NCBI RefSeq assembly: GCF_001270495.1
Contig: NZ_LGUR01000233.1
Coordinates: 1-54,627 of the forward strand
Length of the DNA stretch: 54,627 nucleotides
From: Streptomyces viridochromogenes
GTDB taxonomy: Bacteria > Actinomycetota > Actinomycetes > Streptomycetales > Streptomycetaceae
Reading direction: 5' to 3'
A program made the translations under genes and the position numbers. Shown here one piece after another: positions 17,994-27,042 of the stretch. Numbering within the stretch: position 1 is the stretch's first letter; each line of letters opens with the position of its first letter. The notes under the pieces are model-generated. The model had not been told where the DNA came from and did no database searches. It saw only the letters and a list, made by a program, of their open reading frames with translations.

Positions 17994-18944
17994 TCACCAC
18001 GCCAACTGGGCGATCTCCTCCACCACCACCGCGCACGCGTCCGCCGCCGGATCGATCAGCGGAAAGTGACCGACGTCCTCCAGCAATGTCAGACCGACCA
18101 CCTCCCCCGCCTTCGCCGCCTCGTCCGCGTACGACTCGGCGACGGCCTGCGGGACGACGGTGTCCGTGCGGCCCTGGACGAGGGTCGTCGCGATGCCGGT
18201 CGGGAGCAGGAGCGCCGGGTCGGCGTACGGCTGACGTTCGGCGAGCTCCACTTCCCCGCCCAGGAGTTGGCGCACGGCGCCCCCGCAGACGTCCAGCTTG
18301 TCGGCGACCGTGAAGTCGGCGATCGGGGCCAGGGCGACCACACCGCGTAGCGGCGCGGGGCGGTCGGTGCGCCAGGCGGCGCCGACGGGGAGGACATGGC
18401 GGGCCGCCGCCCAGAGGGCCAGGTGGCCGCCGGCCGAGTGGCCGGTGAGCACGGTCCGGCGCGGATCGGCCTGTGGAAGGGCTTCCCGTACGAGTGCGGG
18501 CAGCGCGTCCAGCGCGGCGGCGATGTCGTCGAAGGTGTCCGGCCAGCGTCCGGCGACCGGACCGCCGCCCGCACTCGAATCCGCCCCACCCTCCACACTG
18601 CCTGCGTCACCCGCGCTCGTACGGGAAGCCCCCACGCCTCCCACGCCTTCCGCGGCGCCCCGCCGGTACTCCACATTCGCCACGGCGAACCCCCGCCGCG
18701 CGAGGAAGTCCGCGAACGGCGTGACATGCCGCCGGTCGTACGGCGCCCGCCACGCCCCGCCGTGCAGGACGACGACCAGCGGGACCTGCTCGCCCGGAGC
18801 GACCTCGCCGCGCGGTGCGTAGAAGTCGATCACCTGGTCGGGATGGTCGCCGTAGGAGGCGATGGCGTCGGGATCGACGGGCGGGTGCGAGAAGGCGGAC
18901 TCCTCCTCGGCGGCGGCCCGGGCTGCTGCGACGTCGTCGGGCAT
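17994..18944 (-). CDS. Alpha/beta hydrolase, candidate kynurenine formamidase
   Basis: 316 residues from ATG 18944, which has GAGAGG 8 bases upstream; the frame to 19055 adds a non-homologous tail. It has the oxyanion motif HGGAW in VVVLHGGAWRAPYDRR, the nucleophile motif LTGHSAGGHLALWAA, and a late VGHFPLIDP supplying the histidine. HGGxW plus GHSAGGHL is characteristic of the formamidase/esterase branch that hydrolyses N-formylkynurenine. The kynureninase and tryptophan dioxygenase genes lie just beyond the TetR gene. The assignment rests on motif plus context; an unrelated esterase is possible. Confidence 0.7.
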   Translation of the reverse strand: MPDDVAAARAAAEEESAFSHPPVDPDAIASYGDHPDQVIDFYAPRGEVAPGEQVPLVVVLHGGAWRAPYDRRHVTPFADFLARRGFAVANVEYRRGAAEGVGGVGASRTSAGDAGSVEGGADSSAGGGPVAGRWPDTFDDIAAALDALPALVREALPQADPRRTVLTGHSAGGHLALWAAARHVLPVGAAWRTDRPAPLRGVVALAPIADFTVADKLDVCGGAVRQLLGGEVELAERQPYADPALLLPTGIATTLVQGRTDTVVPQAVAESYADEAAKAGEVVGLTLLEDVGHFPLIDPAADACAVVVEEIAQLAW

Positions 18945-19080
18945 GCTCCAACCTCTCAGCGGCGAAACGGTTTTGGAGGAAAGCGGGGGTGGCGGACCAG
19001 GTGGGGATTCGGCCGTTGGCGGGGACGGTACCAGGCGGGTGACGTGCGTGGACACGCGGATGTCACGCTGGGTGAGGGGT

Positions 19081-19097
19081 AAACGGTTCTACTGTTT
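19081..19097. promoter_or_regulatory. Candidate TetR operator
   Basis: AAACGGT-TCT-ACTGTTT is an imperfect palindrome (6 of 7 pairs) in the intergenic space shared by the divergent hydrolase and TetR genes, 69 bases before the TetR start. A related AAACGGTTTT stands at 18965. Confidence 0.45.
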
Positions 19098-19165
19098 CGT
19101 TACGCTGGAAGCCGCACTTCAGGTGCGCACCCCACCCCACCCCCACATGCACCAAGGAGGCCGAT

Positions 19166-19768
19166 ATGTCCGCCGAACCCGGCACCGTACGTCCCGGAGG
19201 GCGCACCGCGCGTGTCCGTGCGGCCGTGCTGCGAGCGGCCGGGGACGTCCTGGTGGAGCAGGGTTTCGACGGTCTCGACCTCGCGGACGTCGCCCGCCGT
19301 GCCGAGGTCGGCAAGACGACCGTGTACCGGCGCTGGGGCTCGGTGACCGGACTGGTGGCCGACCTGCTCGCCGACATGGCCGAGCAGTCCCTGCCGCGCG
19401 AGGAGACCGGGTCCGCGCTGGGGGACCTCCGGGCCAACGCCGCACTGGTGCGACGGACGTTGGCGGACCCCCGGCAGGGCGCGCTGTTCCGAGCCGTCAT
19501 CGCCGCGGCGACCTGCGACGAACGTACGGCGCAGGCGCTCCGCCGGTTCTATGAGGTACGGGTGGCGGAGTGGGCGCCCTGCGTGGAACAGGGCGTGGCG
19601 CGAGGGGAGCTGCCCGTCGGGACGGACGCCGACGCCGTCGTACGAGCGGTGTCGGCGCCCCTCTACTACCAGTTGCTGACGACCGGGGTGATCCCCGACG
19701 CCCCCGCCGCGGAACGCGCCGCGCGGGCGGCACATGCGGCTGCCGTGGCGGGGGTGTACGTCGGTTAG
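19166..19768 (+). CDS. TetR/AcrR-family transcriptional regulator
   Basis: 200 residues, ATG with AAGGAGG 6 bases upstream. The N-terminal HTH is complete (LRAAGDVLVEQGFDGLDLADVARRAEVGKTTVYRRWGS), followed by an all-helical ligand-binding domain. It is divergent from the candidate kynurenine formamidase and convergent with kynureninase. It probably represses itself and the hydrolase through the palindrome at 19081-19097. Whether it also controls kynU-kynA is not shown. Confidence 0.9.
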   Translation: MSAEPGTVRPGGRTARVRAAVLRAAGDVLVEQGFDGLDLADVARRAEVGKTTVYRRWGSVTGLVADLLADMAEQSLPREETGSALGDLRANAALVRRTLADPRQGALFRAVIAAATCDERTAQALRRFYEVRVAEWAPCVEQGVARGELPVGTDADAVVRAVSAPLYYQLLTTGVIPDAPAAERAARAAHAAAVAGVYVG

Positions 19769-19817
19769 CGGGCGCCCACCGGATGCCCCCGCCTCGGATG
19801 GGCCCACCGGGTGCGCC

Positions 19818-19840
19818 CCCGGGCCCCCTGGGCCCCCGGG
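19818..19840. terminator. GC-rich hairpin between convergent TetR and kynureninase genes
   Basis: Two CCCGGG blocks flank CCCCCTGGGCC, giving a 6-bp outer stem. It sits directly between converging genes, so a bidirectional terminator is likely but not certain. Confidence 0.4.
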
Positions 19841-21025
19841 CTACAGCACCTGCGCCAACACCCGCGCCGCCCGCTCCACGTCCGCGAACCCGACGTACAA
19901 CGGCGTGAACCCGAAGCGCAGCACGTCAGGGCGGCGGAAGTCGCCGACCACGCCCCGCTCGATGAGCGCCTTCATCACATCCCCGGCGCCCTCGCACCGA
20001 AGCGCCACCTGGCTGCCGCGCTCCGCGTGGGCCACCGGAGTCACCGACTCCACGCGCCCTTCGGGCACATAGGCCGCGACGCACTCCAGGAAGAAGTCCG
20101 TCAGCGCGAGCGACTTGGCGCGCACTGCCTTGATCGACACACCGTCCCAGACCTCCAGCGCCGCCTCCAGGGCGAGCATGGAGAGGATGTCCGGCGTGCC
20201 GACGCGGCCGCGCAGCGCGCCCTGTGCCGGTGCGAAGTCGCCGCGCATGCCGAAGGGGTCGGCGTGGGAGTTCCAGCCGGGGAGCGGGGAGTCGAAGCGG
20301 TCCTGAAGGCCCTGGCGTACGTACAGGTACGCCGGTGAACCGGGGCCGCCGTTGAGGTACTTGTACGTGCAGCCGACCGCCAGGTCGACCCCGTGCTCGT
20401 CCAGCCCCACCGGCAGCGCGCCCGCGCTGTGGCAGAGGTCCCAGACGACGTACGCCCCCGCCGCGTGCACGGCGGCGGTGAGGGACGGCAGGTCGTGCAG
20501 CCGGCCGGTGCGGTAGTCGACGTGGTTCAGCAGGACGGCCGCCGTACGGTCACCCAGCGCCCCCGGCACCTCGGCCGGCGTCACCGGCCGCAGCGTCCGG
20601 CCGGTCATCCGGGCCGCCGACTCGGCGATGTACCCGTCGGTGGGGAAGGTGGTCGCGTCGACGAGGATCTCGTCGCGGTCGTCTCCGGCGAGGCGCACGG
20701 CCGCCACAAGTGCCTTGAAAACATTGACACTTGTCGAGTCGCCCACCACGATCCGGCCCGGCGCCGCCCCGACCAGCGGGGCGATCCGGTCGCCGATCCG
20801 CTCGGGCGCGGTCCACCAGCCGCTCTCGTCCCAGGAGCGGATGCGCAGCTCGCCCCACTGCCTGCGGACGACGTCCTCGACACGGCCGGGGACGTTCACG
20901 GGGAGGGCGCCCAGGGAGTTCCCGTCGAGGTAGACCACCTCGTCGTCGAGCACGAACTGCTTGCGGGCCGCGGCCAGTTCGTCGGCCGCGTCCAGCGCGT
21001 CCGCCTTGGACACGAGCTCAGACAT
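19841..21025 (-). CDS. kynU: Kynureninase
   Basis: 394 residues from ATG 21025; the longer frame to 21181 is inside the dioxygenase gene. This PLP enzyme cleaves kynurenine to anthranilate and alanine. Visible blocks: VYLDGNSLGALP, GDSTSVNVFKAL, LLNHVDYRTGRLHDL, VVWDLCHSAGALPV, and the PLP-lysine segment CTYKYLNGGPGSPAYLYV. The start overlaps the upstream dioxygenase stop by eight bases, so both are translated from one message. Together they convert tryptophan toward anthranilate, with the formamidase step probably supplied by the hydrolase at 17994. Confidence 0.96.
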   Translation of the reverse strand: MSELVSKADALDAADELAAARKQFVLDDEVVYLDGNSLGALPVNVPGRVEDVVRRQWGELRIRSWDESGWWTAPERIGDRIAPLVGAAPGRIVVGDSTSVNVFKALVAAVRLAGDDRDEILVDATTFPTDGYIAESAARMTGRTLRPVTPAEVPGALGDRTAAVLLNHVDYRTGRLHDLPSLTAAVHAAGAYVVWDLCHSAGALPVGLDEHGVDLAVGCTYKYLNGGPGSPAYLYVRQGLQDRFDSPLPGWNSHADPFGMRGDFAPAQGALRGRVGTPDILSMLALEAALEVWDGVSIKAVRAKSLALTDFFLECVAAYVPEGRVESVTPVAHAERGSQVALRCEGAGDVMKALIERGVVGDFRRPDVLRFGFTPLYVGFADVERAARVLAQVL

Positions 21026-21890
21026 GGGACCTCGCCGTCCACAGCTCCGGGAAGACGTTCTTCCGCGCGCGCTTCTCCAGCCAGGCCACCCCGGCCGAGC
21101 CGCCCGTGCCGGACTTGGCGCCCATCGCGCGCCGGGTGGCGACGAGGTGGTCGTTGCGCCAGCGCCACACCAGCTCGGCAACGTCTGTCAACGCCTCGCC
21201 GAGGCGGGCGAGTTCGGCGTTCTGGTCACCGGCGTAGATGTCGGTCCAGACGGCTTCCACCGCCTCCGACGGCTCGTACCGCTGCGACACGTCGCGCTTC
21301 AGCACGCTCTCCGGGATCGCGTGGCCGCGCCGGGCGAGGAAGCGCAGCACCTCGTCGTAGAGGCTCGGCTCGTGCAGGGCCTTCTCCAGTTCCGCGTGGA
21401 CGCGCGGGGCGCCGCGGTGCGGGACCAGCATGGACGCGGACTTCTCGGCGAGCAGGAACTCCATGCGGCGGTACATCGCCGACTGGAAGCCGGAGCCCTC
21501 ACCAAGGGCGCTGCGGTACGCGTTGAACTGGGCCGGCGTGAGCTGGCCGAGCGGCTTCCAGGAGGCGTTCAGGGCGTCCAGTTCCCGTACGGAACGCTTC
21601 AGGGCGTCGATCGCCACGCCCGGCCGGTCCTCGCGCAGGGCGCGTGCCGCGGTCTCCCACTCATGGACGATGACCGTGAACCACAGCTCCATGACCTGGG
21701 TCGTCACCAGGAAGACCATCTCTCCGGGGTCGTCGGAGAGGGTGTGCTGGAGGTGGGTGAGCACGTCCGCCTTGACGTAGTCCTCGTACGGCGTCGTACC
21801 CGCGAAGTCGAGATTCGGGGTCTCGGGCTCCTGAGTCTCCGTCGACGTCTCCACGGACGTCTCCACGGGCTTGTGAGCCTGCTGGGACAT
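21018..21890 (-). CDS. kynA: Tryptophan 2,3-dioxygenase
   Basis: 290 residues. Heme enzyme opening the tryptophan indole ring to N-formylkynurenine. Family blocks are TPYEDYVKADVLTHLQH, FLVTTQVMELWFTVIVHEW, SGFQSAMYRRMEFLLAEK and the substrate-loop region RWRNDHLVATRRAMGAKSGTGGS. The first ~25 residues are a family-poor, Thr/Glu-rich leader. It is the first gene of a two-gene operon with kynureninase. Confidence 0.97.
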   Translation of the reverse strand: MSQQAHKPVETSVETSTETQEPETPNLDFAGTTPYEDYVKADVLTHLQHTLSDDPGEMVFLVTTQVMELWFTVIVHEWETAARALREDRPGVAIDALKRSVRELDALNASWKPLGQLTPAQFNAYRSALGEGSGFQSAMYRRMEFLLAEKSASMLVPHRGAPRVHAELEKALHEPSLYDEVLRFLARRGHAIPESVLKRDVSQRYEPSEAVEAVWTDIYAGDQNAELARLGEALTDVAELVWRWRNDHLVATRRAMGAKSGTGGSAGVAWLEKRARKNVFPELWTARSHV

Positions 21891-21992
21891 TGCTGTCTCC
21901 TGTGTAACTCCGGGTAGCGGTCCGCCCTGCCGTTATCGGCAAAGGGGCCCCGGTCCCCACCCGGCAATCCTCAGGTATCCCCTGGGACGGCG

Positions 21993-22025
21993 CAAGGCCC
22001 GCCTGTGTCACACCGGCGGGCCTTG
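21993..22025. terminator. Perfect 11-bp hairpin after the DUF3151 gene
   Basis: CAAGGCCCGCC, an 11-base loop, then GGCGGGCCTTG. It lies 12 bases past the DUF3151 stop on the minus strand and upstream of kynA, insulating the two. Confidence 0.8.
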
Positions 22026-22036
22026 GACCGGACCGG

Positions 22037-22450
22037 CTAGCCCAGGGTCTGGGCCGCCGTCGGCGAGGAGTCCTTCAGGAACTGCGTGCAGCGCTCGTAC
22101 TCCTCCTGCTCACCGATCGATCCGGCGGCGCGGGCGAGGGCGTGCAGGGCGCGCAGGAAGCCGCGGTTCGGCTCGTGCTCCCAGGGGACCGGGCCGTGGC
22201 CCTTCCAGCCGCTGCGGCGCAGGGAGTCCAGACCGCGGTGGTAGCCCGTACGGGCGTAGGCGTACGACTCCACGACGCTGCCCCGCTCGAACGCCTCGTC
22301 GGCCAGCTGGGCCCAGGCCAGCGAGGAGGTCGGGTACTTCGCGGCGACGTCCGCGGGGGCGGTGCCGCCGGCGAGGAGCTCGCGCGGCTCGGGGTCGTCG
22401 GGGAGGTGGGTCGGGGGCGGGCCCCCGAGGAGGTTTTCGTGAATGGCCAT
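22037..22450 (-). CDS. DUF3151 family protein
   Basis: 137 residues, soluble and all-helical, an actinobacteria-specific conserved family of unknown role. Recognisable stretches are HENLLGGPPPTHLP, YPTSSLAWAQLADEAF, SYAYARTGYHRGLDSLRRSG and the C-terminal helix EQEEYERCTQFL. The repeat-like helices recall TPR proteins. It is monocistronic, with its own terminator hairpin. Confidence 0.88.
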   Translation of the reverse strand: MAIHENLLGGPPPTHLPDDPEPRELLAGGTAPADVAAKYPTSSLAWAQLADEAFERGSVVESYAYARTGYHRGLDSLRRSGWKGHGPVPWEHEPNRGFLRALHALARAAGSIGEQEEYERCTQFLKDSSPTAAQTLG

Positions 22451-22496
22451 GGGTTCAAGTGTGAGCCATCACCGGGGCCCCCGTGCGCCGTGTCCA

Positions 22497-22690
22497 CGCC
22501 CCCGCTGCCCCTACCCGTCCCATCCCAGGGGCTCCGCCCCTTCGACCCCGGTTGTCTTTCGGGTGCGGGCGGCAGGGGGCCGGTCGCGCCCACGCGGCGG
22601 AGCCGCACATCGATACAGTCCCGCGCCCCTTCTGGGGCTCCGGCTCCGCCCCAGACCCCGCTCCTCAAACGCCGGAGGGGCTGGATTCGC
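22497..22690 (+). repeat. Streptomyces intergenic repeat, copy B
   Basis: Shares the CCCATCCC..GGGGCTCCGCCCC block and the terminal CTCAAACGCCGGAGGGGCTG with copy A. With copy C it fills the 406-base gap between the DUF3151 and MFS genes; I see no gene there. Confidence 0.6.
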
Positions 22691-22739
22691 AGGGAGCTTC
22701 GCCCTCACGGGCGCCAGGGGTCACTTCTCGGCGCCGGTC

Positions 22740-22858
22740 CAGGCATCTTCAGCCCGTCCGGCGTTTGAGGACGAGGCCCGCAGGGCCGACAGCGGGGGTC
22801 TGGGGGCGCAGCCCTCAGGGACGGGACGGGTAGGGGCGGCGGGGGCGAAGAACCGCCT
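22740..22858 (-). repeat. Streptomyces intergenic repeat, copy C (opposite orientation to copy B)
   Basis: Begins TTCAGCCCGTCCGGCGTTTG and ends GGGCGGCGGGGGCGAAGAAC. It is closely matched by copy D at 27043 and forms an inverted pair with copy B. It abuts the 3' end of the MFS gene. Confidence 0.65.
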
Positions 22859-24329
22859 ATCCGCCCAGCCGTCCCTTACTCCGCACCCCCTCCAGCGGCG
22901 GCGCCGTGATCGACCCGTGGTGGAGGCACTCCGGCTTGCGGCAGTCCGGCGGCAGCGGCCGCACCGTCGCGAAGGCCACCGCGGCCCCGACGACCAGCGC
23001 GCCCGCACACCACACCATCGCCAGCTCGAACGAGTCGTCGAAGGCGGCCGGCGAACGGTACGCCTCCTCCCCCATCCCGGCGAGCAACGGCAGCGCCGCG
23101 ACCGCGACCAGCCCCGCCGCTCGGGCCGCCGCGTTGTTGACGCCGCTGGCCAGGCCCGCACGGGCGGTGCCGACGGAGGCCAGGACCGTGGCGGTCAAGG
23201 GCGCCACCAGGGTGACCATGCCGAGGCCGAGGACCAGCAGGGCTGGCAGCACGTCGAGGAGGTACGAGGCGTCCGGGCCCACCCGCAGCATCAGCAGCAT
23301 CCCGGCCGCGCACAACAGCGGCCCCACCGTCAGCGGGATGCGCGGACCGATCCGGTCGGCGAGGGCGCCCGAGCGGGCCGAGAACAGCAGCATCAGGGCG
23401 GTCGTCGGCAGCAGGGCCGTACCGGCGCCGAGAGCCGAGTAGCCGACGACGACCTGGAGCTGGAGGGCGCCGAGGAAGAAGAAGCCGCCGAAAGCCGCGT
23501 AGACGCACAGGGTGACGAGGTTGACCGCCGTGAACTGGCGGGATCTGAAGATGTCGAGCGGCATCATCGGGTCGGGGCGACGCCGCTCGACGGACACGAA
23601 GGCGACCCCGGCCGCCACGCCCGCGACCGCCGTGAGGGTCACGACCAGCGAGCCCTCCTGGGCCTCGATCAGCGCGTAGGTCACCAGGGCGAGGGACAGT
23701 GCGCCCAGCACCGCGCCCAGTACGTCGAAGCGGGCGCCGTGCGCGCGGCCGTCCCCGGACTCGGGGACATGTCGTACGGCGATCGGCACGCACAACAGCG
23801 CCACCGGCACATTGAGCAGGAACACCCAGCGCCAGCCGGGCCCGTCCACCAGCCAGCCGCCCAGGAACGGGCCCACCGCGGCGCCGATGCCCCCGAAACC
23901 GGACCACAGGCCCACGGCCCGCCCCCGGTCGTCGGGATGGAAGGACGCCTGGATGAGCGCGAGCGAACCCGGCGTGAGGAGCGCCCCGCCGATCCCCTGC
24001 AACGCCCTGGCGGCGACGAGCGTCCCGGCGTTCGGGGCGATCCCGCACAGCAGCGAGGCCGCCGCGAACCACACGACACCCACGACGAAGATCTTGCGGC
24101 GCCCGTACCGGTCCCCCAGCGAGCCGCCCAGCAGGATCAGCCCGGCCAGCGTGAGCATGTACGCGTTGACCGTCCACTGGAGCGCCGCGAGGTCGGCGTC
24201 GAGGTCACGGCCGATGCGCGGAAGGGCGACGTTGACGACGGTCGAGTCCAGCATCGCCATGCTGGAGCCGAGAACGGTGGTGAGCAGGATCCACCTGCCC
24301 CGCGGTGAGGCCAGCCGGACGTCGGGCAT
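22857..24329 (-). CDS. MFS transporter, DHA2 (14-TM) drug-export family
   Basis: 490 residues. Family features are MLDSTVVNVALPRIGRDL in the first helix, WTVNAYMLTLAGLILLGGSLGDRYGRRK (motif A), ALQGIGGALLTPGSLALI (motif C-like), and about fourteen hydrophobic helices. Proton-driven efflux of a small drug or metabolite is the family role; substrate unknown. It is monocistronic: a strong hairpin of the upstream fba gene separates them, and intergenic repeats lie downstream. Confidence 0.92.
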   Translation of the reverse strand: MPDVRLASPRGRWILLTTVLGSSMAMLDSTVVNVALPRIGRDLDADLAALQWTVNAYMLTLAGLILLGGSLGDRYGRRKIFVVGVVWFAAASLLCGIAPNAGTLVAARALQGIGGALLTPGSLALIQASFHPDDRGRAVGLWSGFGGIGAAVGPFLGGWLVDGPGWRWVFLLNVPVALLCVPIAVRHVPESGDGRAHGARFDVLGAVLGALSLALVTYALIEAQEGSLVVTLTAVAGVAAGVAFVSVERRRPDPMMPLDIFRSRQFTAVNLVTLCVYAAFGGFFFLGALQLQVVVGYSALGAGTALLPTTALMLLFSARSGALADRIGPRIPLTVGPLLCAAGMLLMLRVGPDASYLLDVLPALLVLGLGMVTLVAPLTATVLASVGTARAGLASGVNNAAARAAGLVAVAALPLLAGMGEEAYRSPAAFDDSFELAMVWCAGALVVGAAVAFATVRPLPPDCRKPECLHHGSITAPPLEGVRSKGRLGG

Positions 24330-24345
24330 GCCCCCAGGTATACAG

Positions 24346-24378
24346 CGAGCCCGGCGCCGCAGACAGGCGCCGGGCTCG
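24346..24378. terminator. Perfect 13-bp hairpin, probable fba terminator
   Basis: CGAGCCCGGCGCC, a 7-base loop, then GGCGCCGGGCTCG, about 60 bases past the fba stop on the minus strand and just before the MFS gene start. Confidence 0.8.
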
Positions 24379-24437
24379 GAAGTTCCCGAGAGGTCCCGAG
24401 AGAGACCCGGAGAACTACTCGATCTACTACTGATCCA

Positions 24438-25460
24438 CTACTTGATCTTCGTGCCCGTCGAGCGCAGGTTCGAGCAGGCCTCCGTCACGCGGGCGGCCAT
24501 GCTCGCCTCGGCGAGCTTGCCCCAGGTCCGCGGGTCGTAGGTCTTCTTGTTGCCGACCTCGCCGTCGACCTTCAGGACACCGTCGTAGTTCTGGAACATG
24601 TGGGCCGCCACCGGACGCGTGAAGGCGTACTGCGTGTCGGTGTCGATGTTCATCTTGACGACGCCGTTCTCCAGCGCGGTCGCGATCTCCTCGGCGGAGG
24701 AGCCGGAGCCGCCGTGGAAGACGAAGTCGAACGGGGACGCCTTGCCGTACTTGGCGGCGACGCCGTCGTTCAGCTCCTTCAGCAGCTCGGGGCGGAGCAC
24801 GACGTTGCCCGGCTTGTACACACCGTGGACGTTGCCGAAGGAGGCGGCGAGCAGGTAGCGCCCCTTCTCACCGAGGCCGAGGGCCTCGACGGTCCGGATC
24901 GCGTCGTCGACGGTCGTGTACAGCGAGTCGTTGATCTCGTGCGAGACGCCGTCCTCCTCGCCACCGGTCGGGGTGATCTCGACCTCAAGGATGATCTTCG
25001 CGGCGCGGGCGCGCTCCAGCAGTTCCTGCGCGATGGACAGGTTGTCGGCGAGGGTCTCGGCGGAACCGTCCCACATGTGCGACTGGAACAGCGGGTTCTC
25101 GCCGCGCGCGACGCGCTCCTCGGACACGGCGAGCAGCGGCCGTACGTACCCGTCGAGCTTGTCCTTCGGGCAGTGGTCCGTGTGCAGGGCGACGGTGATG
25201 TCGTACTTCTTGGCGACGATGTGCGCGAACTCGGCCAGGGCGACCGCGCCGGTGACCATGTCCTTGCTGTGCTGGCCGCCGAGGAACTCCGCACCACCCG
25301 TGGAAATCTGGATGATGCCGTCGCTCTCCGCCTCCGCGAAGCCGCGCAGGGCCGCGTGCAGGGTCTGGGAGGAGGTCACGTTGATGGCCGGGTAGGCGAA
25401 CTTGCCTGCCTTCGCCCGGTCGAGCATCTCGTTGTAGACCTCGGGGGTTGCGATGGGCAT
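24438..25460 (-). CDS. fba: Fructose-bisphosphate aldolase, class II
   Basis: 340 residues. Zinc-dependent cleavage of fructose 1,6-bisphosphate to dihydroxyacetone phosphate and glyceraldehyde 3-phosphate in glycolysis, reversible in gluconeogenesis. Landmarks are AYPAINVTSSQTLHAALRGF, the metal/catalytic segment VALHTDHCPKDKLD, SHMWDGSAETLADN, LEVEITPTGGEEDGV and FVFHGGSGSSAEEI. The gene is monocistronic with its own terminator; pyrE lies upstream in the same direction after a 173-base gap. Confidence 0.98.
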   Translation of the reverse strand: MPIATPEVYNEMLDRAKAGKFAYPAINVTSSQTLHAALRGFAEAESDGIIQISTGGAEFLGGQHSKDMVTGAVALAEFAHIVAKKYDITVALHTDHCPKDKLDGYVRPLLAVSEERVARGENPLFQSHMWDGSAETLADNLSIAQELLERARAAKIILEVEITPTGGEEDGVSHEINDSLYTTVDDAIRTVEALGLGEKGRYLLAASFGNVHGVYKPGNVVLRPELLKELNDGVAAKYGKASPFDFVFHGGSGSSAEEIATALENGVVKMNIDTDTQYAFTRPVAAHMFQNYDGVLKVDGEVGNKKTYDPRTWGKLAEASMAARVTEACSNLRSTGTKIK

Positions 25461-25633
25461 CTGTCCGCTCCTTGGAGTGTGCGGGTTGACGTACTGCGTT
25501 ACTGCTTGCTTCTTACGGCCCTGACCTAGACCTTGGGGGGTGCGACGTCATCGTCGGCCCCATCTTTCCAGACGAACCGGGATGCTCCGAGCGCCTGTCA
25601 CCAGCCGAGACGGCCGCCGGTTCGGGATCTCGG

Positions 25634-26182
25634 TCAGTCCAGGCCGAGTTCGTCCTTGGAGTAGGCGAAGAGATAAGGCACTTGGGCCCCCTCCTGGATC
25701 TTCTCCGCGGCGCCGGTGGCCCGGTCGACGATCGTCGCGACGCCGACGACCTCGGCGCCCGCCTCCCGCACGGCCTCCACGGCGGTGAGCGGGGAGCCCC
25801 CGGTGGTGGAGGTGTCCTCGACGACGAGCACGCGCCGCCCCGCGATGTCGGGCCCCTCGACCCGCCGCTGGAGCCCGTGCGCCTTGGCGGCCTTCCGTAC
25901 GACGAAGGCGTCCAGCCGCTTTCCGCGCGCGGCGGCGGCGTGCAGCATGGCGGCGGCGACGGGGTCGGCGCCCATGGTGAGCCCGCCGACCGCGTCGAAC
26001 TCCAGCTCCTCGGTCAGGTCGAGCAGCACCTGCCCGACCAGCGGAGCGGCCTCCCCGTCAAGAGTGATACGCCGGAGATCGACGTAGTAGTCGGCTTCCA
26101 GCCCCGAAGACAGGGTCACCTTGCCGTGCACCACGGCCTTGTCCTTGATCTGCTGCAGCAGCTCGCCACGTACGTCAGTCAT
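25634..26182 (-). CDS. pyrE: Orotate phosphoribosyltransferase
   Basis: 182 residues. Joins orotate and PRPP to form OMP in pyrimidine synthesis. The PRPP-binding signature is RRVLVVEDTSTTGGSPLTAVEAV. It also has the GGLTMGADPVAAAML loop and the catalytic-loop segment VRKAAKAHGLQRRVEG. It begins 22 bases after the aldose-epimerase-like gene and is probably cotranscribed with it. Confidence 0.97.
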   Translation of the reverse strand: MTDVRGELLQQIKDKAVVHGKVTLSSGLEADYYVDLRRITLDGEAAPLVGQVLLDLTEELEFDAVGGLTMGADPVAAAMLHAAAARGKRLDAFVVRKAAKAHGLQRRVEGPDIAGRRVLVVEDTSTTGGSPLTAVEAVREAGAEVVGVATIVDRATGAAEKIQEGAQVPYLFAYSKDELGLD

Positions 26183-26204
26183 GCGGCCAGCTTAAGGGCC
26201 CCGC

Positions 26205-27002
26205 TCACAGCCGCCGCCAGCTCCAGACGGTCGTGGCCTCGAGCGGCTCCAGGGGCGTGACCAGGCGAGGCAGGGTGTTGAGCCCGTTGGGCGGCCCGGT
26301 CTGCGGCTCGACGCAGACGGCGGCCTCCTGCTCGTCGTACACGACGACCCACTCGTCCCGGCTGGTCACCTTCAGCTCCAGCTGCCCCGGCCAGGTGAGC
26401 GTGACGTCGACACCCCCGGGCATCCCGAAGCAGTCGTCCCAGGGCCCGGGGAGGGGGGCGATCCGGTTCCCGGTGGGAAGGTGATCGTCCCCGCGCTCCT
26501 CCTGCCACTCCGGGCTGAAGTCGAGACGGACATCCTGCGCCCCCTCCCCGCCGAGGTTCCGGTTGAACCAGGGATGCCAGCCGATCTGGGCCGGGAAGGA
26601 CGTCTCGTACGTCTCGACGGACATGGTCAGCGTGAGGCTGTCCGCTCCCAGCCGCACGATCTGGGTGACACGGCCGGCGTAGGGCCACGGCTCGACCAGG
26701 TCGTACGTGATGACGGCCTCGTCACCGACGACCCGGGCGACCTTCCAGTCACCGTCCCGGGCCGTGCCGTGGATGGCGTGCGGCGGCGCGTTGAGCGGCA
26801 GCTGCCGCACGACGGCACCGTCCAGGAACCGTCCCTCCCGGATCCGGCCGCACCAGGGGACCATCGGAAAACACCCGAACCGCTCCCCTTGCCGCAACAG
26901 CTCCGTCCCCGCGACCCGCAGCCCCCCGACCCGCCCACCGTTCCCCGGCAGCACGTCCACCTCCGCGTCACCCGCGGTCAGCGTGATGTGTTCGCTACTC
27001 AC
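26205..27002 (-). CDS. Aldose 1-epimerase-family protein
   Basis: 265 residues from GTG 27002. A beta-sandwich galactose-mutarotase fold: FPMVPWCGRIREGRF, LPLNAPPHAIHGTARDGDW (first histidine), QIGWHPWFNRNL (second histidine) and the catalytic glutamate region AAVCVEPQTGPPNGLN. It probably interconverts anomers of an aldose or sugar phosphate in the cytoplasm; the sugar is unknown. It is upstream of and close to pyrE. Confidence 0.88.
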   Translation of the reverse strand: MSSEHITLTAGDAEVDVLPGNGGRVGGLRVAGTELLRQGERFGCFPMVPWCGRIREGRFLDGAVVRQLPLNAPPHAIHGTARDGDWKVARVVGDEAVITYDLVEPWPYAGRVTQIVRLGADSLTLTMSVETYETSFPAQIGWHPWFNRNLGGEGAQDVRLDFSPEWQEERGDDHLPTGNRIAPLPGPWDDCFGMPGGVDVTLTWPGQLELKVTSRDEWVVVYDEQEAAVCVEPQTGPPNGLNTLPRLVTPLEPLEATTVWSWRRL

Positions 27003-27042
27003 GGGACGACCCTACTGGGGCGATCACGGGGAGGGGCCGGCC

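Noticed and set aside
22443..24308. 621-codon open frame antisense to the MFS gene
   Set aside because: Shadow frame; runs through intergenic repeats and has no recognisable domain.
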